Shown here in pieces: positions 1-8,664 of a stretch of DNA of 42,183 bases. Below the pieces are notes generated by a model that had not been told where the DNA came from, did no database searches, and saw only the letters and a list, made by a program, of their open reading frames with translations. Each line of letters opens with the position of its first letter. The first letter of the stretch is position 1. Position numbers and translations under genes: made by a program. Origin of the DNA: DATARH01 sp035534535 (GTDB lineage: Bacteria > Pseudomonadota > Alphaproteobacteria > ATCC43930 > CGMCC-115725); contig DATLRS010000242.1 in assembly GCA_035534535.1 (NCBI GenBank), positions 1-42,183 on the forward strand, given 5' to 3'.

Positions 1-405
1 CGGGTCGCTAACGAGCACCGCGCCGGCGCAGAGCAGCGGCAGCAGCAGCGGCGTCAAGGCGGCGGCGAGCGCGCGATTGGCCGCGGCATCGCCGGTCCCG
101 ACGTCGAAATGGGCGAGCGCGACCCGCCCGCCGAGCCGGTCCCGCGCCGCCGGCAGCGTCTCGCGCATGTCGCCGAGGATCAGCCGGTCGGGCGGCGGCA
201 CGCAATCGGGATGGGCGGCGACCCGGCGCTCGCAGACATAGATGTCGCGCTCGGGGCACAGCGAACGCAGGTGATCGTAGGTGCGGCCATTGCCGAGCCC
301 GAGCTCGAGGACGACGCCGTCGCGGCCGGCGATCAGCTCGGCGGCGCGGCCGAGGCAGGCGCGCTGCGCCTCGAGCCGCCGGATGAAGCTGTCGAGCCGG
401 CTCAT
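1..405 (-). CDS. SAM-dependent methyltransferase, partial (3' end outside window)
   Basis: Reading leftward from an ATG at 405, the frame is open to the window edge (135 codons). The N-terminal half shows a class I methyltransferase fold: a glycine-rich SAM-binding motif VLELGLGNGRTYDHL around residues 32-46, an acidic strand end (IYVCERR) and a later LAHFDVGTGD segment. This resembles the short Methyltransf_17-type SAM methyltransferases. The start overlaps the stop of the upstream cyclic-nucleotide-binding gene by ATGA, so the two are translationally coupled and belong to the unit that starts with the ABC transporter at 3720. The substrate is unknown. The context suggests modification of a glycan or lipid made by the divergent glycosyltransferase genes, which is inference only. 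Confidence 0.75.
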   Translation of the reverse strand, partial: MSRLDSFIRRLEAQRACLGRAAELIAGRDGVVLELGLGNGRTYDHLRSLCPERDIYVCERRVAAHPDCVPPPDRLILGDMRETLPAARDRLGGRVALAHFDVGTGDAAANRALAAALTPLLLPLLCAGAVLVSDP

Positions 406-905
406 TCCGCCGGCGTCACGGTGGTTTCGTGTTGCATTTCCGCTTCGCGCAGGCGGCGCACCTCCGACAGCGCGGCACGCAGCTGGTTGTTGGTCAGTTC
501 CAGCCGGTGCGCCAGTTCGCGCATGATCGAAACCGCCATCGTCGGGAATTCGCGCACCATGCGCATGAACGGATCCTTGGCGATGCGCAGCGCCACGAGG
601 CGGTCCTTGGCCTGCACGGTGGCGGTGCGCGGCACGTCGCCCAAAATCGCCATCTCGCCGACGATCTCGTTGGCGCCGAGCGTCGCGATGGTCAGCGGAC
701 CGCTCGGCGTATCGACGATGATGTTGGCCTCGCCCTCGATGATCAGATAGGCGGCATCGGCCGGATCGCCCTGGCGGCACAAGGTCTTGCCGGGGTCGAA
801 GCCGACCCGCTCGCTCATGAAGGCGAGCAGCTTGAGCTTCGCCGGTTCGATCTCCGCAAAATACGGGATCTGGCGAAGCAGCTCGTACTCCTGCATCAAG
901 CTCAC
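402..905 (-). CDS. Cyclic nucleotide-binding domain protein, no DNA-binding domain
   Basis: A 167-residue protein made almost entirely of one cNMP-binding (Crp/Fnr-type) beta-roll. The roll shows GKTLCRQGDPADAAYLIIEGEANI, then a phosphate-binding-cassette-like stretch (NEIVGEMAILGDVPRTATV) and a C-terminal amphipathic helix. There is no helix-turn-helix, so it is probably not a transcription factor but a ligand-sensing or docking subunit. The GTG start at 905 has a strong GGGAGGAAACC Shine-Dalgarno; an ATG at 896 is an alternative. It lies 40 bp after the ABC transporter gene and overlaps the methyltransferase start by ATGA. It may regulate the neighbouring transporter, which is inference from position. 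The cassette has GEMAIL and R in PRTATV, consistent with phosphate binding, so nucleotide binding is plausible. Confidence 0.88.
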   Translation of the reverse strand: MSLMQEYELLRQIPYFAEIEPAKLKLLAFMSERVGFDPGKTLCRQGDPADAAYLIIEGEANIIVDTPSGPLTIATLGANEIVGEMAILGDVPRTATVQAKDRLVALRIAKDPFMRMVREFPTMAVSIMRELAHRLELTNNQLRAALSEVRRLREAEMQHETTVTPAE

Positions 906-945
906 GGTTTCCTCCCGGTTCTGTTCCCGGCGCCGTTGCGCTCGG

Positions 946-3720
946 TCATTCGGCCGCGATCAGCAGGCCGGCAAGCGAGTCTTTGCGGTCGAGTTCGGCA
1001 AAGCGGCCCTGTTCCGCCAGCTTGCCGCCGCTCATCACCAGAACCCGGTCGAAATTGCGCGCGAGGCCGGCGCGGTGCAGCACCCAAACGAGGCCGCGCC
1101 CGGCCATTTCCTCGCTCAGCCCCGCGCTCACCTTGGCTTGCGAGGCGGCGTCGAGTGCACTGGTCGCCTCGTTGAGGATCAGCAGATCGGGGCGTTTCAG
1201 CAAGGCTCGCGCGACCGCGGCGCGCTGGCGCTGGGCCAGCGACAGCCGCGAGCCGCCGCTGCCGACCTGGTAATCGAGCCCGGCATCGATGATCGCCGGG
1301 CGCAGCGACATGGCCTCCAAGACCTCGGCCAGCACCACCGGGACGCGCACCGGGGCGTCGGCCTCGCCATAGGCGATCTTGCCGACGAGGATGTTGTCCT
1401 GCAGCGTGGCCGCCGCATTGTAGCGCTCCGGATCGAAGAACTCGATCTGGCCGCGCGCCTCCTCCGGCAACTCGTTGCGAAAGGTGTGGCGCGCTTCGAG
1501 CAGCCGCGCCTGGATGCGCGCGTCGAGCACATCGAGGCGGTGGCGTGCCGCGATCAGCTTGAACGGCAGCGACAGCAGCTTCTGGCGCTGGTCTTTTTTC
1601 AGCGAGGCGCTCCCGCCGCTGTCGATCGCGCTCAGGATCGCGGTGAACTCGGGCAGGTCGTCGGCGCTGATGAAGCTGAATTTCTCAAAAAATTCATGCC
1701 CGGAAGGCAGGTCGGCGAACATCTCGGTCATCATCGCCGCGACCTGGCGCCCGATGTCGACCAGGTCATCGGTCAGGCCGACCTTGTCGAGGACGTACAG
1801 CACATAGCTGTTGTCGGCGAGCGCCTCGAAGTCGAAAACCGGCCCGATCGGGGTGCCGAACAGCAGGTTTTCGGCAACGCTCGCATTGGTGTTGTAGCGC
1901 TCGGGGTCATAGCTTTCGACGAGCTTGGTGATGCCGTCATCGACGAGGCGGCGGGCGAGGGCGCGGCGCGCGTCGAGCAGCCGCCCGGTCAGTTCCGGGT
2001 TGGCCGCCGGATCGATGCGCCCGCGCAGCCCGAAATCGTAAACATCCGCGGCAAAATCGACGCGTTCGAGGAGTTCGGCAATGCGCTGCGACAATTGCGC
2101 ACCATCGTCGACCCCGGCGGCCGCGTAATCGACCCAGTCCGCCTCCAGGTCGAAATCGATGTTGCCGGAGCGGCGCGTCTCGTCGAGTTGGCGCGCCCGC
2201 CGGCGCGCCGTCGCTTCATCGTATTCGGCCGGACGCACCGGGCGATGGCGCAGCGCCAGCAGCAGGTTTTCGCGCAGCGTCCCGGCGAACAGATAAGGCG
2301 TCGCGCTGACATAGCCGATCCGCCGGCCGACGACGGCGAGCGGCAGATCGGCGATATTCTGCCCGTTGAGCGTAATCCGGCCGCTGGTCGGCGGCACCAG
2401 CCGCGCCAGCAGCAGTGCCAATTCGCTCTTGCCGCTGCCGCCTTGCCCGATGATCGCGATGTGCTCGTCGAGCTTCAGGGTGAACGACACGGCGTCGACG
2501 ATGCGACTGCGATCGTCTTCCGCGAGGGTAAGATTGCTGACCGCAAGCTCGCCCTCGAGCCGCGGAATTGTCGCCGGCTCGGCCAGCAGAAGCTCGGCGC
2601 GGCTGAGGCCGGCCGGCTGAAACTGCTCGATGATCTGCTCGTAGATGATCCGCGAATTTTCTTTGTTCTGATAAAAGTCGAGCAGTTCCTTCCACGGCGA
2701 GGCGATGTCCTTGTATGCCGCCAGCACCGCCACCAGCGCGCCGAACGACAGCTGGCCGCGGATCACCAGATACCCGCCGATCGAGTAGAAAAAGAACGGC
2801 ACCAGTTGATTGAAGAAATTGTTGAGGCGCTTGGTAAAGAATTTGCGCTGATATATCTCAAAACGAATATCGTAAATCCGGCCCAGCAGGTGGGCGAAGT
2901 CGGTCAATTGCAGCTTGACGGTGTCGTTGGCGTGGATCTCGATCATGCCGGCGGCGGTTTCATTCACCCGATCGGCGACCTGACGGACCGTGCGGACGCG
3001 GGCCCGGTTGAGCTGGTTGACCTTGCGCTGCAGCTTGGGGATGACGTAGCCCTGGATCGGGATGCCGGCGACGGCCGCGGCGCCGAGCACCGGATCCTGC
3101 ATGAACATGAAAAACACGATCGTCAGCAGCGTGCCGCCCTGAAATGCGGGCAGCGCGACGGCGTCGCCGATAAAGCCGCCCAGCGACTCGCACTCGGCGG
3201 TAATCATCGGGATAATCTGCGCCGAAGAGGCGCGACTGAAATATCCCAAGGGGAAGCGCAGCAAGCGCTGGAAAAGCTGAAAGCGAAAACGCCGCAGCAT
3301 CCGTTCCCCGAGCCGTCCCTTGAATGTATTAATCCGATACTTGAAGCTGCCGTTGACAAACACCAGGATAAGAAACAGAAAGCACAGAAACATCAGATAA
3401 GGAATGCGTTCGAAACTGAATCCTTGAATTTTTATGGGGAAGTGGCTACTGCTGCGGATCGCGGTATTGATGATAGTCTTGGGAAGGTTGAGCGAGAAGT
3501 AAAGGAACGGGAACGAGGCGAGCGTCATCATCAGCAGGATGACCTGCTGGCGCACGCTGTGCTTGAAGATGAAGCGATAGATCGTCGGCTCGAGATCGGC
3601 GATCTCCGGCTGCGGCTCTGTCGTGGCAGGCGTGGGCTCGCGGTGCGGCTTGGCGCGCGCGAAGAACCGCGGGCGCAGCGCCTCCTCGACCGTGCTGGCG
3701 ACGGCCGCCATCACCCTCAT
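946..3720 (-). CDS. ABC exporter-like protein with large insertion in a degenerate ATPase domain
   Basis: A 924-residue fused membrane/ATPase protein. Residues about 55-350 form an ABC exporter type I membrane domain (hydrophobic spans near 60-80, 106-124, 195-225 and 303-335). Residues about 388-924 form the nucleotide-binding domain. Walker A is intact (GQGGSGKS, 425-432). The Q-loop Gln is replaced (VSATPYLF, 471-478), the signature is LSLAQ instead of LSGGQ (826-830), and Walker B ends in N-E (LLILNE, 846-851), losing the Mg-coordinating Asp but keeping the catalytic Glu. The D-loop SALD and switch His (882) remain. Q-loop to signature is about 350 residues, against roughly 60 normally; the extra block holds two DPERYN...N(L/I)L(F/V)G repeats. 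It heads a leftward operon divergent from the glycosyltransferase genes and may export or regulate export of their product. Start ATG 3720; ATG 3711 is also possible. Confidence 0.88.
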   Translation of the reverse strand: MRVMAAVASTVEEALRPRFFARAKPHREPTPATTEPQPEIADLEPTIYRFIFKHSVRQQVILLMMTLASFPFLYFSLNLPKTIINTAIRSSSHFPIKIQGFSFERIPYLMFLCFLFLILVFVNGSFKYRINTFKGRLGERMLRRFRFQLFQRLLRFPLGYFSRASSAQIIPMITAECESLGGFIGDAVALPAFQGGTLLTIVFFMFMQDPVLGAAAVAGIPIQGYVIPKLQRKVNQLNRARVRTVRQVADRVNETAAGMIEIHANDTVKLQLTDFAHLLGRIYDIRFEIYQRKFFTKRLNNFFNQLVPFFFYSIGGYLVIRGQLSFGALVAVLAAYKDIASPWKELLDFYQNKENSRIIYEQIIEQFQPAGLSRAELLLAEPATIPRLEGELAVSNLTLAEDDRSRIVDAVSFTLKLDEHIAIIGQGGSGKSELALLLARLVPPTSGRITLNGQNIADLPLAVVGRRIGYVSATPYLFAGTLRENLLLALRHRPVRPAEYDEATARRRARQLDETRRSGNIDFDLEADWVDYAAAGVDDGAQLSQRIAELLERVDFAADVYDFGLRGRIDPAANPELTGRLLDARRALARRLVDDGITKLVESYDPERYNTNASVAENLLFGTPIGPVFDFEALADNSYVLYVLDKVGLTDDLVDIGRQVAAMMTEMFADLPSGHEFFEKFSFISADDLPEFTAILSAIDSGGSASLKKDQRQKLLSLPFKLIAARHRLDVLDARIQARLLEARHTFRNELPEEARGQIEFFDPERYNAAATLQDNILVGKIAYGEADAPVRVPVVLAEVLEAMSLRPAIIDAGLDYQVGSGGSRLSLAQRQRAAVARALLKRPDLLILNEATSALDAASQAKVSAGLSEEMAGRGLVWVLHRAGLARNFDRVLVMSGGKLAEQGRFAELDRKDSLAGLLIAAE

Positions 3721-3806
3721 GCGCGGGCTCGTCGGGAAAAGTCCATCTCGCCTGTCCTAGCACCCCATGTCATAGTGCCCGCGGCCGACAGCGACCGAGG
3801 CAGCGC

Positions 3807-5033
3807 GTGAGCGAACGCCGCGATCATAAGCGCATCCTGATCTACAGCCACGATAGCTTTGGTTTGGGCCATTTGCGCCGCTGCCGGGCGATCGCGCATT
3901 CGCTAGTCGATGCTGACACCTCGTTGTCGGTGCTCATCCTATCGGGATCGCCGATCATCGGCAGCTTTGATTTCCGCTCGCGTGTCGATTTTGTGCGCAT
4001 CCCCGGCGTAATCAAGCTGCGCAACGGTGAGTATGTCTCGCTCAGTCTGCATATCGATATCGAGGAGACGCTCGCGATGCGATCCTCGATCATCCGCCAT
4101 ACCGCCGATATCTTCGATCCCGACATCCTGATCGTCGACAAGGAACCGCTCGGCCTGCGCGGCGAGGCGAGGGCCACGCTCGACTTGTTGCGGGCGCGCG
4201 GCACGCCGATGATCCTCGGCCTGCGTGACGTGATGGACGATCCCGATGCGCTCAAGACCGAATGGGCGCGCAAGAATGCGGTGCCGGCGCTCAGCGAGTA
4301 CTACAACGAGATCTGGGTCTACGGGTTGGCGCAGATCTGCGACCCGCTTGCCGGCATCGCGCTGCCGGCCGGAGTGCGCCGGCGCATGGTCTATACCGGC
4401 TATTTGCGGCGCCGGGTTCCGACCGCCGCCGGCCCGGCGCAATTCGCCGATCTGCCGGATGGCGGGTTCCTGATCGTGACGGCGGGCGGCGGCGGCGACG
4501 GGGAGCACCTGTTCGACTGGGTGCTCGCCGCCTACGAGCACGATCCCGGCACTCTGCCGCCGGCGCTGCTGGTGTTCGGCCCGTTCATGGTGCCTGATCA
4601 GCAGGCCGCCCTTGCGGCGCGCGCGGCCTTGTTGCCCAAGGTGCGCACGCTGACCTTCGACGCGCGGCTGGAAAGCGTGATGGCGCGCGCCGCCGGGATC
4701 GTCGCGATGGGCGGCTACAACACGTTTTGCGAGATCCTGTCGTTCGACAAGCCGGCGCTCCTGGTGCCGCGCACGACGCCGCGGCTGGAGCAGTACATCC
4801 GGGCCCAGCGCGCCGCCGAACTCGGGCTGGTGGCGGTCCTCACCGACGAGCACGGGCACGATCCGAAACGGATGACGGCCGCGCTGCTGCATCTGATGCA
4901 GCAATCGCCGCCGTCGGCGGTGGTCATTCCCGGCCTGCTCGACGGCATGGCGTGCGTCGACCGGCTGACGCGGAAATGGCTCAGTCAGGGCCGGGCGGAG
5001 CGCGACCGCGAGCGCGCCCGGCGCAACGCATGA
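3807..5033 (+). CDS. MurG-like glycosyltransferase family protein
   Basis: A 408-residue predicted cytoplasmic GT-B glycosyltransferase related to MurG/GT28. The N-terminal Rossmann domain opens with KRILIYSHDSFGLGHLRR (residues 8-25), where GLGHLRR matches the acceptor-side loop of this class. The C-terminal donor-binding domain has a glycine-rich VTAGGGGDGEHL segment (about 224-235) and the GGYNTFCEIL motif (302-311), followed by PALLVPR. The start is GTG at 3807, the first sensible codon in the 86-bp divergent region shared with the ABC gene. Its stop overlaps the next gene by ATGA. It shares GxGHLRR, YTGY and GGYNT with the protein at 7462-8664, so the locus has two paralogous enzymes of this type. 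Donor and acceptor sugars cannot be read from the sequence. Confidence 0.88.
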   Translation: MSERRDHKRILIYSHDSFGLGHLRRCRAIAHSLVDADTSLSVLILSGSPIIGSFDFRSRVDFVRIPGVIKLRNGEYVSLSLHIDIEETLAMRSSIIRHTADIFDPDILIVDKEPLGLRGEARATLDLLRARGTPMILGLRDVMDDPDALKTEWARKNAVPALSEYYNEIWVYGLAQICDPLAGIALPAGVRRRMVYTGYLRRRVPTAAGPAQFADLPDGGFLIVTAGGGGDGEHLFDWVLAAYEHDPGTLPPALLVFGPFMVPDQQAALAARAALLPKVRTLTFDARLESVMARAAGIVAMGGYNTFCEILSFDKPALLVPRTTPRLEQYIRAQRAAELGLVAVLTDEHGHDPKRMTAALLHLMQQSPPSAVVIPGLLDGMACVDRLTRKWLSQGRAERDRERARRNA

Positions 5034-6346
5034 CACGCGCCAGCGGGCCGCCGCCGGCCGCAGGACGCGTCGCCTTTGTCCTCAAGGGCTATCCGCGCCT
5101 CTCGGAAACCTTCATCGCGCAGGAGATCCTGGCGCTGGAGCGGCGCGGGCTCGCCATCGACATCGTGTCGCTGCGCCATCCGACCGACCGCGTCGGCCAC
5201 CCGGTGCATGGCCAGATCCGCGCCCCGGTGCTGTACCTGCCGGAATATCTGAAGGATGAACCGCGGCGGGTGTTCGCCGCCTGGCGCCGGGCGCGGCGGC
5301 TGGCAGGATATCGGGCGGCGCGCCGCAGTTGGCTGGCCGATTTGCTCCGCGATCCGACGCCGAATCGCGTCCGCCGCTTTGGTCAGGCGCTGGTGCTGGC
5401 GGCCGAACTCGCCCCCGAAGTGGAGCGGCTGCACGCGCATTTTCTCCATACGCCGGGATCGGTGGCGCGCTACGCCGCGATGATGCGCGGGCTCGGCTGG
5501 TCGGTGTCGGCGCATGCCAAGGATATCTGGACGATCCCCGCCTGGGAAAAGCGCGGCAAGCTGGCATCGGCCGAGTGGGCGGTGACCTGCACCGAAACCG
5601 GCCGGCGGCACTTGGCCGCGCTGGCGCCGTCGCCCGACAAGGTCAGGCTGACCTATCACGGGCTCGATCTCGCCCGCTTCCCGCCGCCGCCATCGCGATC
5701 CGCCGGCCCTGACGGCAGCGACCCCGATGGCAGTGATAGGGCGCGGCCGGTGGTCCTGCTGTCGGTCGGCCGGGCGGTTGCCAAAAAGGGATACGACGAT
5801 CTGCTGGCGGCGCTGGCGCTGCTGCCGCCCGATCTCGCGTGGCGCCTCGTCCATATCGGCGGCGGCGCGCTGGCCAAAAAGCTGAAGCGGCGGGCGAGCC
5901 GCCTCGGCCTCGGGGGGCGCATCGAATGGCGCGGCGCCCGCCCGCAGCCCGAGGTTCTCGCCGCCTATCGCGACGCCGATCTGTTTGTGCTCGCCGCCAA
6001 GATCGGCCGGGATGACGATCGCGACGGCTTGCCGAACGTGCTGATGGAGGCGCAGAGCCAGCGCCTTGCCTGCATCGCGACACAGCTGCCGGGCATCGCC
6101 GAGCTGATCGCGGACGGCCGCACCGGCGTGCTGGTGCCGCCGGGCGATCCGCGCGCGCTGGCGGCGGCGCTGGCCGCGCTGATCGGCGATCCGGCGCGAC
6201 GCCGCCAGCTCGGCATGGCGGGCGAGGCGCGGGTCCGGCAGGCGTTCGGGATGGAGAGCGGCATCGACCTGCTGGCGGCGCTGTTCGGTCTGCCGCAGCC
6301 GCCGGCGGCGCGCGCCCGGCCGCCGGTACCGGCCGCGGCCGATTGA
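5030..6346 (+). CDS. GT4-like glycosyltransferase
   Basis: A 438-residue GT-B glycosyltransferase. The start ATG at 5030 overlaps the previous stop (ATGA), and the protein then opens with AFVLKGYPRLSETFIAQEIL, typical of exopolysaccharide and colanic-acid-type GT4 enzymes. The C-terminal domain shows LLSVGRAVAKKGYDDLL, the retaining-GT E-x7-E region (DGLPNVLMEAQ) and a GRTGVLVPPGD tail motif. Between the two lobes is a short acidic tandem (PDGSDPDGSD), not part of the fold and probably a flexible linker. No membrane span or signal peptide is seen, so it probably acts at the cytoplasmic face. It sits second in the rightward operon, which implies sequential sugar additions to a common acceptor, although that acceptor is not identifiable. 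Confidence 0.88.
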   Translation: MTRASGPPPAAGRVAFVLKGYPRLSETFIAQEILALERRGLAIDIVSLRHPTDRVGHPVHGQIRAPVLYLPEYLKDEPRRVFAAWRRARRLAGYRAARRSWLADLLRDPTPNRVRRFGQALVLAAELAPEVERLHAHFLHTPGSVARYAAMMRGLGWSVSAHAKDIWTIPAWEKRGKLASAEWAVTCTETGRRHLAALAPSPDKVRLTYHGLDLARFPPPPSRSAGPDGSDPDGSDRARPVVLLSVGRAVAKKGYDDLLAALALLPPDLAWRLVHIGGGALAKKLKRRASRLGLGGRIEWRGARPQPEVLAAYRDADLFVLAAKIGRDDDRDGLPNVLMEAQSQRLACIATQLPGIAELIADGRTGVLVPPGDPRALAAALAALIGDPARRRQLGMAGEARVRQAFGMESGIDLLAALFGLPQPPAARARPPVPAAAD

Positions 6347-6355
6347 TCACCGGTG

Positions 6356-7465
6356 ATGCGGATCGCGTTTTATGCGCCGTTGAAGCCTCCCGATCATCCG
6401 ACCCCGTCGGGCGACCGGCGGATCGCGCGGCTGTTCCTTGAGGCGTTGCGCCTGGCCGGCCACGATCCGTTTGTCGCCGCGCGGCTGAGAAGCTACGAGG
6501 GCGCCGGCGACGGGCGGCGCCAGGCCCGGCTGGCGGGCGTTGCGGCAGGTGCGGCTGAGCGGCTGATACGCGGCTGGCGGACGCAGCCGCGCGCCGCCCC
6601 CGAGCTGTGGTTCACCTATCACCTCTACTACAAGGCGCCGGATTGGCTGGGGCCGGCAATCAGCGAGGCGCTCGGCATCCCCTATGTCGTCGCCGAGGCG
6701 TCGACGGCGCCAAAGCGGGCCGGCGGCGATTGGGACATCGGCCATCGCGCGGTCGAAGCGGCGCTGCGGCGGGCGGCTTTGGTGGTCGGGCTCAACCCGG
6801 TCGACCGCGCCTGCGTGCTGCCGCTGCTCGGCGATCCGCGGCGCTGGATCGCGCTGCCGCCGTTTCTCGACGCGCGGCGCTATGCGGCGCCCCATGCCGG
6901 AAAGTCCTCGGCGCCGCCCCGCCTGATCACGGTCGCGATGATGCGGCACGGCGACAAGCTCGCCTCCTACCGGCTTCTGGGCACGGCATTGGCGAGGCTC
7001 GACGATCTGTCATGGTCGCTTGATATCGTCGGCGACGGCCCGGCCCGCGGCGAGGTCGAGCGCGCGCTGGCGCCGCTCGGTTCACGCGTCGTTTACCGCG
7101 GCCTGCTAGACGAGGCGGCGATCGCGGCGGCGCTGGCAGCGGCCGATCTGTTTGTCTGGCCCGCCATCAACGAGGCTGTCGGCATGGCGCTATTGGAGGC
7201 ACAGGCGAGCGGGTTGCCGGTTGTCGCCGGCGCGAGCGGCGGGGTCGGCGGCATCGTCGCTGCCGGCGAAACCGGGTTGTTGGCGAGGCCCGGCGACGTC
7301 TCGTCCTTTGCGGCGGCGACGCGCTCCTTGATCCTCGACGGCGCGGCGCGGGCTGCGATGGGCGCCGCCGGGCGGCAAAAAATCCGGCGCGAGCATGACC
7401 TGCCGGCGGCCGGCCGGCGGCTCGCGGCGGCGATCGACGGGCTGGGGCGGGTGCAGGCGGCATGA
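6356..7465 (+). CDS. GT4-like glycosyltransferase
   Basis: A protein of about 369 residues with a GT-B fold. The N-terminus MRIAFYAPLKPPDHPTPSGD is typical of group 1 glycosyltransferases that take sugar nucleotides. The C-terminal lobe has SLDIVGDGPARGEVERAL, a YRGLLDEAAIAAALAAADLFVWPA stretch (read in parts) and the E-x7-E-type catalytic region EAVGMALLEAQASGLPVV, followed by GETGLLARPGD. ATG 6356 is preferred over the adjoining GTG at 6353 because the conserved MRIAFYAP begins there. It starts nine bases after the previous stop and ends in an ATGA overlap with the next glycosyltransferase. Sugar specificity is unknown. Confidence 0.87.
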   Translation: MRIAFYAPLKPPDHPTPSGDRRIARLFLEALRLAGHDPFVAARLRSYEGAGDGRRQARLAGVAAGAAERLIRGWRTQPRAAPELWFTYHLYYKAPDWLGPAISEALGIPYVVAEASTAPKRAGGDWDIGHRAVEAALRRAALVVGLNPVDRACVLPLLGDPRRWIALPPFLDARRYAAPHAGKSSAPPRLITVAMMRHGDKLASYRLLGTALARLDDLSWSLDIVGDGPARGEVERALAPLGSRVVYRGLLDEAAIAAALAAADLFVWPAINEAVGMALLEAQASGLPVVAGASGGVGGIVAAGETGLLARPGDVSSFAAATRSLILDGAARAAMGAAGRQKIRREHDLPAAGRRLAAAIDGLGRVQAA

Positions 7466-8664
7466 GTGGTGCGGTTCTGTTCTACGTGCAGCATCTGCTG
7501 GGGATAGGGCATCTGCGGCGGGCCTTGCGTCTGGTCAGCGCGCTGGCCGAGGAAGGCATCGCGGTGACGCTGGTGTCGGGCGGCGAGCCGCTCGACGAGC
7601 TGCACGAATCCGGCGCCGCGCGGGTCGTGCAATTGCCGGCGCTGCGGTCCCCCGACGCCAGTTTCAAGAGCCTGGTCGATCACACCGGCGCGCCGGTCAC
7701 CGACGCCTTGTGGCAGGCGCGCGAGGCGGCGCTCCTGGCCGCCCTGGCCGCGGCGCGGCCGGACATTGTGATGTTCGAGACCTATCCGTTCGGGCGCAGC
7801 AGATTCTGGGGCGAAATCGACCGGCTGATCGCCGCGGCGCGCGCCGCGCGCCCGGGCATCGCGCTGTTCTCCTCGGTGCGCGACATCGTCGTCCTTGGCG
7901 ACAGGCCGGAGCGCCGCCGCGCCATCGTCGAGCGCGTGCATGCCGACATCGACGCCGTCCTGGTGCATGGTGATCCGGCGTTCATTCCGCTCGACGAAAG
8001 CTTTCCCGAGACGCCGCAGATCGCCGATCGGCTGATCTATACCGGCTATGTCAGCGCAGGCGGCCGCGGCGCGGACCGCGCCGGGACGGACGGGACGGAC
8101 GGGACCGACGAGGTGCTGGTGTCGGCCGGCGGCGGCGCGATGGGCCTGCCGCTGTTGCGCGCCGCGATCGCGGCGCGCCGGATGGGGTGCCTCGTCGGAC
8201 TGACGTGGCGGGTGCTGGCCGGCCCCAACCTGCCGGAAGCAGAATTTGCCGGGCTCGCCGCCGACCTGCCCGACCGGGTCGTGCTCGAACGCTACCGGCG
8301 CGATTTTCCGCAGCTGCTGCGGCGCTGCCGCGTGTCGGTCAGCCAGGGCGGCTACAACACGACGCTCGATATTCTCGCTGCCGGCGCCGCGGCGGTCGTG
8401 GTGCCGTTTGCCGGCGGCGACGAGACCGAGCAGAGCCTGCGGATCGAGCGCCTGGCGGCGCGCGGCGTGCTCGAGACGGTCAGCGAGCGGGAGCTGTCGC
8501 CGGAGCGCCTTGCTGCGGCCATTGGGCGCGCGGTGGGGCGGAAGCCGGCGGCGCTGACGATCGATATCGGCGGGGCGGCGCGCTCGGCCCGGCTGATCGC
8601 GGCGATGATCCGCTCGGGTGGGCGGGGCATGCCGGTCGGTGGCTCGGGGATCATCGATCTATGA
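7462..8664 (+). CDS. MurG-like glycosyltransferase family protein (second copy)
   Basis: A 400-residue relative of the protein at 3807-5033. The N-terminal lobe has LFYVQHLLGIGHLRRAL (residues 6-22) with the GxGHLRR signature. The central segment has SVRDIVVL and LIYTGYVSAG. The C-terminal lobe has VSAGGGAMGLPLL and QGGYNTTLDILAAGAAAVVVPF, matching the GT28 donor-binding domain. Between the lobes lies a GTDGTDGTD stretch encoded by three 9-bp tandem units (8083-8109), a likely flexible linker of variable length. The start codon overlaps the previous stop (ATGA), and its stop overlaps the deacetylase start by ATGA. Soluble and probably cytoplasmic; substrates unknown. Confidence 0.88.
   Translation: MSGAVLFYVQHLLGIGHLRRALRLVSALAEEGIAVTLVSGGEPLDELHESGAARVVQLPALRSPDASFKSLVDHTGAPVTDALWQAREAALLAALAAARPDIVMFETYPFGRSRFWGEIDRLIAAARAARPGIALFSSVRDIVVLGDRPERRRAIVERVHADIDAVLVHGDPAFIPLDESFPETPQIADRLIYTGYVSAGGRGADRAGTDGTDGTDEVLVSAGGGAMGLPLLRAAIAARRMGCLVGLTWRVLAGPNLPEAEFAGLAADLPDRVVLERYRRDFPQLLRRCRVSVSQGGYNTTLDILAAGAAAVVVPFAGGDETEQSLRIERLAARGVLETVSERELSPERLAAAIGRAVGRKPAALTIDIGGAARSARLIAAMIRSGGRGMPVGGSGIIDL

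Noticed and set aside
787..3810. Plus-strand open frame of about 1007 codons
   Set aside because: It lies antisense to the ABC transporter and cNBD genes, and its translation is low-complexity Arg/Ala/Gln-rich text with no family features, as expected of a GC-rich shadow.
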